Source of the DNA: JAKOWB01 sp038363005
Lineage (GTDB): Bacteria > Pseudomonadota > Alphaproteobacteria > Kiloniellales > JACOMY01
Reading direction: 5' to 3'
Assembly: GCA_038363005.1 (NCBI GenBank)
Contig: JBBQBI010000013.1
Span: forward strand, 54,842 to 118,841
DNA length: 64,000 bases
Numbering within the stretch: the first letter of the stretch is position 1; every line of letters starts with the position of its first letter. The translations under genes and the position numbers were made by a program. Below are positions 55,085-62,599 of the stretch, piece by piece. The notes below the pieces were generated by a model that was given only the letters and a program-made list of their open reading frames with translations, made no database searches and was not told the origin of the DNA.

Positions 55085-55903
55085 ATGCCCAGCCCCTCAT
55101 ACCTGCCGCCCGCGCCACTGGCGCCGCGCCACATCGGTCGGCTGAACGGCCGTGGCCTCTGGACGCTCTACGTCAAGGAGGTGCGCCGCTTCCTCAACGT
55201 GGCGACGCAGACCCTGCTGGCGCCGATGGTGACGACGCTGCTGTTCCTCGCCGTCTTCACCCTGGCGCTGGGCGGCCAGCGCATGGCGGCCGGCGGCGTG
55301 GACTATGCCGCTTTCCTGGCGCCCGGCCTGATGGTCATGGCGATGATGCAGAACTCCTTCGCCAACACCTCCTCCTCCATCGTCATCGCCAAGGTGCAGG
55401 GCAACATCGTCGATGTGCTGATGCCGCCGCTCTCGGCCTTCGAGCTGACTACCGGCATCGTCGGCGGCGGCGTCACCCGCGGCCTGCTGGTCGGCATCGC
55501 CGTATGGCTGGGCCAGTTGCCCTTCGTCGGCCTGCACATCCACGCGCCGCTGGCCATCCTGTTCTACGCCGTGATGACCGTACTGATGCTGTCGCTGCTG
55601 GGGCTGCTGGGCGGCATCTGGTCGGAGAAGTTCGACCACATGGCGGCGGTGACCAACTTCGTCATCACGCCGCTGTCCTTCCTGTCGGGCACCTTCTATT
55701 CGCTCGACCGCCTGCCACCGAACCTGCAGATAATCGCCCACGCCAATCCCTTCTTCTACATGATCGACGGCGTGCGCTACGGCTTCCTGGGGCACGCCGA
55801 CGCCTCGCTGTGGGTCGGCGCCGCAGTTCTGCTGGGCGTCAACGGCGGCCTGTTCCTGCTGGCCTGGACGCTGATCGGCCGCGGCTGGCACCTGAAGGCC
55901 TGA
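55085..55903 (+). CDS. ABC-2 type permease, first copy
   Basis: A 272-residue inner-membrane protein with six helices of the ABC-2 permease type (YadH/DrrB-like). It opens with GRLNGRGLWTLYVKEVRRFLN, an amphipathic element before TM1, and shows MMQNSFANTSSSIVIAK, GNIVDVLMPPLS, and GLLGGIWSEKFDH near the cytoplasmic loops. It is followed after 17 bases by a second permease. No ABC ATPase is nearby. The cargo is unknown. Confidence 0.87.
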   Translation: MPSPSYLPPAPLAPRHIGRLNGRGLWTLYVKEVRRFLNVATQTLLAPMVTTLLFLAVFTLALGGQRMAAGGVDYAAFLAPGLMVMAMMQNSFANTSSSIVIAKVQGNIVDVLMPPLSAFELTTGIVGGGVTRGLLVGIAVWLGQLPFVGLHIHAPLAILFYAVMTVLMLSLLGLLGGIWSEKFDHMAAVTNFVITPLSFLSGTFYSLDRLPPNLQIIAHANPFFYMIDGVRYGFLGHADASLWVGAAVLLGVNGGLFLLAWTLIGRGWHLKA

Positions 55904-55920
55904 ACAGGGTGGCTGGGGGC

Positions 55921-56727
55921 ATGCCGCAGGTCCGCCAGTTCGGCCGGGTCAACGGCCGCGGCCTCTATACCCTGGTGCTGCGCGGCCTGCGGCGCCACCT
56001 CGGCCTGTGGCTCGATTCAATGGCCGGGCCAGCGGTGTCCAATCTGCTGTACCTGGTGGTGCTGGTGCTGGCGCGCGACGTCGCGCTGGGGCCGATCTGG
56101 CCCGACGCGACCGGCCGGGGCCTCGACGCCGCCAGCTTCGTCGCCCCCGGCCTGGTGGCCTTTGCCTTCTGTCACGCCGCCTTCGAGTCCATGGCCGTGC
56201 ACCTGGTGCACGACAAGCAGGAGGGCATGATCCAGGACCTGCTGTCGGCGCCGCTGACCGCCGCCGAGACGCTGGCCGGCTGGGTGCTGGGCGCCGTCGC
56301 CGCCGGCCTGGCCAGCGGCAGCGTGGTGCTGCTGGCCTTCCTGCCCTTCGTCGACTGGCCGGTGCTGGACCCCCTGCCGCTGGTTGTCTTCGCCCTCCTC
56401 GGCACGTTGATCTTCGCGCTGCTGGGCGTGCTGGTTGGGCTGTGGGCGCGCAAGTGGGATCACTATGCCGCGGCGGAGACCTTCCTGATGCTGCCGCTGG
56501 GGCTGCTGTCCGGCACCTTCTTCCTGCGCCAGGACCTGCCGCCGCTGGGCCGCGACCTGCTGTTCGCCAACCCGGTGTTCCACATCATCGACGGTTTCCG
56601 CAGCGGGCTGCTCGGCCGCAGCGACGGCGACCCACTATTCTCGGTTGTGCTGCTTGTCGTCCTGAGCCTCGTCTTGGCGCTTGTCGCCTGGCGACTCTTG
56701 CTGCGAGGCTGGCACCTGAAGCCCTGA
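55921..56727 (+). CDS. ABC-2 type permease, second copy
   Basis: A 268-residue paralogue of the first permease: GRVNGRGLYTLVLRGLRRHLG matches its GRLNGRGLWTLYVKEVRRF element and both end in GWHLKA/P. Six helices, with DKQEGMIQDLLSAPLTA and GLWARKWDHYAAAETF. A GTG at 55909 is also in frame; ATG at 55921 is preferred. The two permeases would form a heterodimer, with an ATPase encoded elsewhere. The TraB/GumN gene is 22 bases downstream. Confidence 0.86.
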   Translation: MPQVRQFGRVNGRGLYTLVLRGLRRHLGLWLDSMAGPAVSNLLYLVVLVLARDVALGPIWPDATGRGLDAASFVAPGLVAFAFCHAAFESMAVHLVHDKQEGMIQDLLSAPLTAAETLAGWVLGAVAAGLASGSVVLLAFLPFVDWPVLDPLPLVVFALLGTLIFALLGVLVGLWARKWDHYAAAETFLMLPLGLLSGTFFLRQDLPPLGRDLLFANPVFHIIDGFRSGLLGRSDGDPLFSVVLLVVLSLVLALVAWRLLLRGWHLKP

Positions 56728-56749
56728 GAAGCCTTTGGGGGAGGATTCG

Positions 56750-57631
56750 ATGCGGCGCCTGCTGGCCGGCCTGTGCCTGCTGTTCATCGTGCTGCCCGCC
56801 GCCGCCGCGGAAGCGCCTGGCAAGGGCCGCCTGTGGCGCGTCGAGCGCCCCGGCAGCGACACCAGTTATCTCTTCGGCACCATGCATTCCAGCGACCCGA
56901 CCATTCTGGCGCTGCCCGGCAGCGTGTTGCGCGCGCTGCACGACAGCCGCTCTGTGGTCGGCGAGCTGGTGATCAAGGACGTCAACTACGCCGTCATGAT
57001 GGCCAGCGCCATGCTGCCGGCCGGCGAGTCGCTGGCCGAGCTGCTGCCGGCGTCCCTGTATGAACACGTGCTGGAGGCCGTGGCGGTGCTGGGCCTGCCG
57101 CCGGCGGTGGCCGACCGGCTCGACGTCTGGTTCCTCGCCCTGCTGTTGACCGAGGACCCGGCGGAGATCGCGCGCCAGCGCGCCGGGTACATCGTGCTGG
57201 ACCAGTGGCTGCAGCAGGAGGGCGAGCGCCAGGGCAAGCAGGTGATGGGACTGGAGACCATGGAGGAGCAGCTGGCGATCTTCGCCGGTTGGCCGCGCGC
57301 GTTGCAGATCGCCATGCTGCGCACCACGCTGGACTATCCCGGACTGTTGTCGGGCAGCCAGGCGGCGCTGGTCGCGCTCTGGCTGGACGGCGACCTGCCC
57401 AGCATGTGGCGGCTGTTCCAGGTCTCCATGTTGGGCACAGCGACGCAGTACCGCGACATGATGGTCCAAGACCTGGTGCTGAAGCGCAACCACCTGATGG
57501 CCGAGCGCCTGCAGCCGATCCTGGCCGAGGGCGGCGCCTTCGTCGCCGTCGGCGCGCTGCACCTGGCCGGCAGCGAGGGCTTGGTCGTGTTGCTGCAGGA
57601 CCTGGGCTGGACCGTGACCCCGGTCGATTGA
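56750..57631 (+). CDS. TraB/GumN-family protein
   Basis: A 293-residue protein with a signal peptide (MRRLLAGLCLLFIVLPAAAA). The family motif YLFGTMHSSD is at about residue 40, a conserved Glu lies in VVGELVIK, LETMEEQL appears near 165, and the closing GALHLAGSEGLVVLL is near 265. These are the TIKI/TraB/GumN elements that could form a metallohydrolase site, but the function in bacteria is not settled. Start at 56750 follows GGGGGAGGA. It lies in an apparent operon after the two permeases. Confidence 0.87.
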   Translation: MRRLLAGLCLLFIVLPAAAAEAPGKGRLWRVERPGSDTSYLFGTMHSSDPTILALPGSVLRALHDSRSVVGELVIKDVNYAVMMASAMLPAGESLAELLPASLYEHVLEAVAVLGLPPAVADRLDVWFLALLLTEDPAEIARQRAGYIVLDQWLQQEGERQGKQVMGLETMEEQLAIFAGWPRALQIAMLRTTLDYPGLLSGSQAALVALWLDGDLPSMWRLFQVSMLGTATQYRDMMVQDLVLKRNHLMAERLQPILAEGGAFVAVGALHLAGSEGLVVLLQDLGWTVTPVD

Positions 57632-57696
57632 CGCCGCCGCGTGGCGCGGCAAGACTCCGACGGTCCAGCGCACGCGCCGCTGACGGGAGATCCGCG

Positions 57697-58635
57697 ATGG
57701 CACCTGACACAGTCTGGCCGGCGTTGCCCTATGGCGACTGGCAGGACACTGCCGACACGCTGCAGCTCTGGACCCAGATCGTCGGCAAGGTGCGTCTGGC
57801 GCTGACGCCCTGGCAGAATCACAGCTGGCAGGTGCCGCTCTACGTCACCGCGCGCGGCCTCGGTACCTCGCCGATGCCGGTCGGCCACGCGCTGCTGGAG
57901 CTGGAGTTCGACTTCCTCGACCACCGGCTGCTGGCGCGCACCAGCTGGGGCGCGCAGCGATCCCTGCCGCTGCGGCCGCAGAGTGTCGCCGCCTTCTACG
58001 CCGAAGTGCGCGGGCTGCTGGCCGCGCTGGACATCGCGGTCACCATCAACGAGATGCCGAACGAGCTGCCCGATCCGATTGCCTTCTCGCAGGACCGCAC
58101 CCACGCCGCCTACGACGCCGCCGCGGCGCAGCGCTTCTGGCGCGCGCTGTTGCAGGCCGACCGCGTCTTCAAGCTGTTCCGCAGTGGCTTCCTGGGCAAG
58201 GCCAGCCCGGTGCACTTCTTCTGGGGCAGCTTCGACCTAGCGGTCACGCGCTTCTCCGGCCGCCGCGCACCGCCGCATCCGGGTGGGGTGCCCGGCCTGC
58301 CCGACGCCGTGGTGCGCGAGGCCTATTCGCACGAGGTCAGCAGCGCCGGCTTCTGGCCCGGCAGCAAGGCCTTCCCGCAGGCCGCCTTCTATTCCTACGC
58401 CTATCCCGAACCGCCGGGCTTCCGCGATCATCCGGTGCCGGCGCCGGCCCGCTTCGAGCCAGCCCTGGGAGAATTCATCCTGCCCTATGACGCCCTGCAG
58501 GCCGCCGCCGATCCCGACGCCCTGTTGCTGGATTTTCTGCAGGAGACCTACGCCGCCGCGGCCGACAGCGCCGGATGGGACCGCGCCGCACTGGACTGCG
58601 CGATGGGTCAGCCGGGACGCGTGCGACAGGTCTAG
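57697..58635 (+). CDS. DUF5996 family protein
   Basis: A 312-residue cytoplasmic protein. The pattern WPALPYGDWQDTADTLQLWTQIVGKVRLALTPWQNHSWQV at its beginning, then VTINEMPNELPDPIAFSQD near residue 125 and HFFWGSFDLAVTRFSGRRAPPH near residue 170 are distinctive for DUF5996. No enzymatic motif is clear to me. It follows the TraB gene by 65 bases on the same strand, so cotranscription is possible. Confidence 0.8.
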   Translation: MAPDTVWPALPYGDWQDTADTLQLWTQIVGKVRLALTPWQNHSWQVPLYVTARGLGTSPMPVGHALLELEFDFLDHRLLARTSWGAQRSLPLRPQSVAAFYAEVRGLLAALDIAVTINEMPNELPDPIAFSQDRTHAAYDAAAAQRFWRALLQADRVFKLFRSGFLGKASPVHFFWGSFDLAVTRFSGRRAPPHPGGVPGLPDAVVREAYSHEVSSAGFWPGSKAFPQAAFYSYAYPEPPGFRDHPVPAPARFEPALGEFILPYDALQAAADPDALLLDFLQETYAAAADSAGWDRAALDCAMGQPGRVRQV

Positions 58636-58753
58636 GGGCTGCGCGTCTCCCACTCGCCAGACTGACATCGAAGTCTGACCTGTCGGTGAGCGTCGGCTTT
58701 GTGAACCAGTCTGTCCTTGCGGCAACGCGCCCGCCGACTATGCTGCGCGCGCC

Positions 58754-59935
58754 ATGACCGAGTATCCCGCGATCAAGCTGCTGCCCGGCCGCCACCGCCG
58801 CCTGGCCCAAGGTTTCCCCTGGCTCTTCTCCAACGAGGTCGAGGTGCCGGCCGAGGCGAAGGCGCTGGAGCCCGGCTCCATCGTCCAGGTGTTGAACGCC
58901 GCCGGCGAGCCCGAGGGGCTGGCGATCTTCAATCGCCACACCTTGATCGCCGCGCGGCTGATCTCGCGCGCCGTCAAGGTGACGGTGGACGAGGCCTTCC
59001 TGGCCGAGCGCCTGACCCGCGCGCTGACCTTGCGCCAGCGGCTTTACGACAAGCCCTTCTATCGCCTGATCCATGCCGAGGCCGATGGCCTGCCTGGCAC
59101 GGTGATCGACCGCTTCGGCGACACCCTGGTGGTGCAGCTCAACACCGCCGGCATGGAGCGGCTGCGCGAGCCGCTGCTGGCAGCGCTGGATCGCGTGCTG
59201 GCGCCGACCACCGTGCTGCTGAAAGACGACGGCGGCATGCGCACCCTGGAGGGCCTGCCGTCCGGCGAACGCGTGGCGCGCGGCGAGGCGCCCGGCATCG
59301 TCGAGCTGGAGGAGAACGGCGCGCGCTATTTCGCCGACCTTAGCCAGGGGCAGAAGACCGGCTGGTACTACGACCAGCGGGAAAACCGCGCCTGGCTGCG
59401 CCGCTTCACCGCCGGGCAGCGCGTGCTGGAAGGCTACTGCTACACCGGCGGCTTCACCCTGCAGGCGGCGCTGGGCGGCGCTTCCGAGGTGCTGGCGCTG
59501 GACAGCAGCGAGCCGGCGCTGGCGTTGGCACGCCGCGCCGCCGAGGCCAACGGCATGGCCGAGCGCTGCCGCTTCGAGAAGACTGACGTCTTCCAATACC
59601 TGGCGCGCCTGAAGGACCAGCGCTTCGGCGTCGTGGCGATGGACCCGCCGGCCTTCATCAAGGCGCGCAAGGACCTGAACCAGGGCCTCAAGGGCTATCG
59701 CAAGCTGGCGCGCCTGGCGGCGCAGGTCACCGCGCCGGGCGGCATCCTGTTCATCGCCTCCTGCTCGCACCACGCCGATCCGGCCAGCTTCCTGCAGGCG
59801 GTCGGCGGCGGGCTGACCGATGCCGGGCGCCAGGGCCGCATCTTGCAGATGAGCGGCGCCTCACCCGATCATCCGGTGCACCCGCACCTGCCGGAGAGCG
59901 CCTATCTCAAGGCCCTCACCCTGATGCTGGACTGA
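58754..59935 (+). CDS. rlmI: 23S rRNA (cytosine-1962-C5) methyltransferase
   Basis: A 393-residue class I methyltransferase of the RlmI type. The N-terminal PUA-like domain (about 1-75) has LLPGRHRRLAQGFPWLFSNEV. The catalytic part (about 190-390) has YYDQRENRAWL, SAM loop VLEGYCYTGGFTLQAAL and the acceptor-site segment VAMDPPAFIKARKDL with SCSHHADPASF. Length and motifs match RlmI, which methylates C1962 of 23S rRNA. Confidence 0.93.
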   Translation: MTEYPAIKLLPGRHRRLAQGFPWLFSNEVEVPAEAKALEPGSIVQVLNAAGEPEGLAIFNRHTLIAARLISRAVKVTVDEAFLAERLTRALTLRQRLYDKPFYRLIHAEADGLPGTVIDRFGDTLVVQLNTAGMERLREPLLAALDRVLAPTTVLLKDDGGMRTLEGLPSGERVARGEAPGIVELEENGARYFADLSQGQKTGWYYDQRENRAWLRRFTAGQRVLEGYCYTGGFTLQAALGGASEVLALDSSEPALALARRAAEANGMAERCRFEKTDVFQYLARLKDQRFGVVAMDPPAFIKARKDLNQGLKGYRKLARLAAQVTAPGGILFIASCSHHADPASFLQAVGGGLTDAGRQGRILQMSGASPDHPVHPHLPESAYLKALTLMLD

Positions 59936-59939
59936 GAGA

Positions 59940-60722
59940 CTACGGCGCCCTGATCCCGTAGGGCGCGCCCCAGGCGAGGCCGGCCTCGGTCGTCGTGCGC
60001 GGCTTGTACTCGGCTGCCGCCCAGCCGGGCCAGCCCAGGCGATCCAGCAGCTCGAACAGGAAGGGGTAGGCGATCTCGCCAGCGTCGGGTTCGGCGCGGC
60101 CGGGGACCGAGGCGAACTGGATGTGGCCGACCAGCGGCCGGTGCCGCTCCAGCCGCAGCGCCAGGTCACCCTCCATGATCTGCACGTGGTAGAAATCGAA
60201 CAGCAGCTTGACGTTGTCGCAGTCCAGCGTGCGCAGCAGCTGGGCGACCTCGTCCGAGCGGCTAACGAAATAGTCCGGCCGGTCGCGCGTGTTGAGCGCC
60301 TCGATCAGCAGCGTGATGCCGCTGCCCCGCGCCTGCTCCGACGCCCAGGCGAGATTGTCGAAGAAGGTCGCCTGCGCCGCCGCGCGCTCCGTCGCGGCGA
60401 CCAGCCCGCTCATCACGTGCACCATGCCGGCGCCCATCGCCGTCGCGTAGTCCAATGCCTGCAGCAGGCCCTGGCGGAAGTCGTCCCGCCGGCCCGGCAC
60501 CGCGGCCAGGCCGAAGTCGCCTTCGCGCGGGCCGGGCGTGGTGTTGATCAGCAGCGCGGTCAGGCCGTGCCGCGCCAGCTCGTCCCGCAGCAGTGCCTTG
60601 GGGTGCTCGTAGGGGAAATGCATCTCCACCGCGCGGAACCCGCAGGCGGCGGCGGCGGCGAAGCGCTCCAGGAAGGGGCGCTCGGTGAAGAGATAGGACA
60701 GGTTGGCGGCGATGCGCGGCAT
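59940..60722 (-). CDS. hyi: Hydroxypyruvate isomerase family protein
   Basis: A 260-residue TIM barrel of the hydroxypyruvate isomerase/OtnI group. Metal-binding Glu and other ligands are near LLIEALNTRDRPDYF (E near residue 142), LLFDFYHVQIMEGDL and HIQFASVPGRAEPDAGEI (near 210). It should interconvert hydroxypyruvate with tartronate semialdehyde or a related 2-oxo-sugar acid. It is convergent with rlmI and follows the small membrane gene by 16 bases. Confidence 0.9.
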   Translation of the reverse strand: MPRIAANLSYLFTERPFLERFAAAAACGFRAVEMHFPYEHPKALLRDELARHGLTALLINTTPGPREGDFGLAAVPGRRDDFRQGLLQALDYATAMGAGMVHVMSGLVAATERAAAQATFFDNLAWASEQARGSGITLLIEALNTRDRPDYFVSRSDEVAQLLRTLDCDNVKLLFDFYHVQIMEGDLALRLERHRPLVGHIQFASVPGRAEPDAGEIAYPFLFELLDRLGWPGWAAAEYKPRTTTEAGLAWGAPYGIRAP

Positions 60723-60738
60723 GTGCCCGTGCGCCGGG

Positions 60739-61113
60739 CTAGCGCTGGCGCCGGAAGCTGACGCTGATCAGGCGAAAGACATAGAGCCAGGCGAAGAAGG
60801 TGAGCAGCAGGCCGATCCAGGTCTGCCCGCCATCGTGCCCGTCAGACGCCAGGAACAGGCCGATCAGGCCGAGTACCGCGGCGACGCCGCCGAGCCACTG
60901 CCGGCCGCTGTCGCTGTCGGGCACCGGAATCAGCGGTGTGCGCTGGCCCGGTCCGTCATAGGCCCGGGCGATCAGCCGGAAGCAGAGGAAGATGGCCAGG
61001 CCGGCGATGGCAAAACCGGCGATATGCCAGAAGCCGCCGTGCGCCGAAGCGGCGGCGATCAACCCGATGATGGCGATCAGTCCGATCACCGCGCCCAGCA
61101 CCCACTGCCGCAT
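60739..61113 (-). CDS. Small four-helix membrane protein
   Basis: A 124-residue protein from the ATG at 61113, which has AAGGGGAC before it. Hydrophobic segments are at about 4-22, 30-48, 75-93 and 100-118. There is no recognised family; loops are short and rich in Asp/Gly. It is in an apparent leftward unit between the sensor kinase (52-base gap) and hyi (16-base gap). No function is proposed. Confidence 0.65.
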   Translation of the reverse strand: MRQWVLGAVIGLIAIIGLIAAASAHGGFWHIAGFAIAGLAIFLCFRLIARAYDGPGQRTPLIPVPDSDSGRQWLGGVAAVLGLIGLFLASDGHDGGQTWIGLLLTFFAWLYVFRLISVSFRRQR

Positions 61114-61165
61114 GAACCCGTCCCCTTGCCGCTGCACCGACAGGCGCGCCGTCACCGCCGCGCCC

Positions 61166-62581
61166 TCATGCCGCCGCCCGGCCGCCACCTGGGTTCGGGC
61201 CGGGCAGATCGATGCGAAATGTAGAGCCTTTCGCGCTGCTGTCCACCAGCGTCAGATCGCCGCCGTGCAGCTGCGCGATCTCGCGCGCGATGGCGAGGCC
61301 CAGGCCGGTGCCGCCGGCGCGCGCCGAACCGGCGAAGGGCTGAAACAGATGCTCGCGCGCCTTGGGCGGCAGGCCGGGGCCGTTGTCGGCGACCAGCAGC
61401 GCAACGCAGCCGCCCGGCAACTGCCGGGCGCTGAAGGCCAGGCGAGTGGCACCGGCCTCCACCGCGTTCTGCGCCAGGTTGGAGAGCGCGCGGAACAGCT
61501 GGCCGCGATCGGCTTGGACCGACAGGTCGAGCGGCAGGTCGGCCATCCAGGTGACCTGGCCGGCGACCGAGGCCGGCAGGCTGGCGCCGACTTCGGCCGC
61601 CAGGTCGGCCAGCAGCACCGGCGCCGGTTCCAGCGGCGGGCTGCCGTCGCGCACGAAGGTCAGGGTGCGCTCGCACAGCGTCACCGCGCGGTCGATCGAT
61701 TTCAGCAGGGTCGGCGTCAGGCGGCGCACCTGCGGGTCGGCGCTGTCGGCCATGCGGTCGGACACCAGCCGCGCGGTGGACAGGATGTTGCGCAGGTCGT
61801 GGCTGATCTTGGTGACCGCGGTGCCCAGCGCGGCCAGGCGGGCCTGCTGGTTCAACGCGTCGCGCAGGCCCTGCTGCATCTGCGCCAGCTCGCGCCCGGC
61901 GATGCCGATCTCGTCACCGCGCCGCGGCGGCGCCTGAAACAGCGGCGCGCCCTCGGGATCGGCACGGAAAGTCACCATGGATTCGGTCACCCGCCGCATC
62001 GGCCGCACCATGACCAGGTGCAGCGTCAGGTAGACCAGCCCGGCGGTGATCACCGAGATCACCAGCGACAGCCCGAGGATGCGCAGCGCATAGCCGGCCA
62101 GTTCGTCATGCAGCGGCTGCTCGTCGATGACGATGTCGACCATCAGACTGTGGTCGCGCGGCGCCGGGCCCATGACGCGGATCATGCGCTGGTCCGGCGC
62201 GATGAACAGCGCATAGAGCGCGTCGCCGATCAGTGTCAGCGGCCCGGCGTGGCTCAGATCGTAGCTGGCGTCGAGCTCGCCTGGCGCATCGATCATCAGC
62301 ATCAGCTTGCCGCGGTCGGGCGTCGCCAGCGCCACGGTGTAGGCGCCGACGTGGCTCAGCAGCTCGGCCTCCAGCTCCTTGCTGACCATCAGGTCGGGAG
62401 TCGCCTCCAGCGCCAGGATCGCCAGGTGCCCGGCCGCCAGCTTGGCTTCCAGCCAGTCGGCCCGGAAGCGGCCGACCGAGGGCGCGAAGATCATCACCTC
62501 GGCCAGCATCACGAAGGCCACGGTCAGGACCAGCAGGCGGGCGGAAAGGCCGCGCCACAGCGGCGGCATGCGCAGGATCAT
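61166..62581 (-). CDS. Membrane sensor histidine kinase
   Basis: A 471-residue membrane kinase. Two membrane helices (about 12-34 and 165-190) flank a periplasmic region (35-164), followed by a HAMP-like linker (VRPMRRVTESMVTFRADPE, about 192-210). The kinase core has H261 in TKISHDLRNILS, N-box (SNLAQNAVEAG) and G-boxes (DNGPGLPP, GTGLGLAIARE). The signal is unknown, and no response regulator gene is adjacent. It lies 18 bases after the disulfide oxidoreductase gene. Confidence 0.92.
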   Translation of the reverse strand: MILRMPPLWRGLSARLLVLTVAFVMLAEVMIFAPSVGRFRADWLEAKLAAGHLAILALEATPDLMVSKELEAELLSHVGAYTVALATPDRGKLMLMIDAPGELDASYDLSHAGPLTLIGDALYALFIAPDQRMIRVMGPAPRDHSLMVDIVIDEQPLHDELAGYALRILGLSLVISVITAGLVYLTLHLVMVRPMRRVTESMVTFRADPEGAPLFQAPPRRGDEIGIAGRELAQMQQGLRDALNQQARLAALGTAVTKISHDLRNILSTARLVSDRMADSADPQVRRLTPTLLKSIDRAVTLCERTLTFVRDGSPPLEPAPVLLADLAAEVGASLPASVAGQVTWMADLPLDLSVQADRGQLFRALSNLAQNAVEAGATRLAFSARQLPGGCVALLVADNGPGLPPKAREHLFQPFAGSARAGGTGLGLAIAREIAQLHGGDLTLVDSSAKGSTFRIDLPGPNPGGGRAAA

Positions 62582-62599
62582 GGCGGTCTTATACTACGC

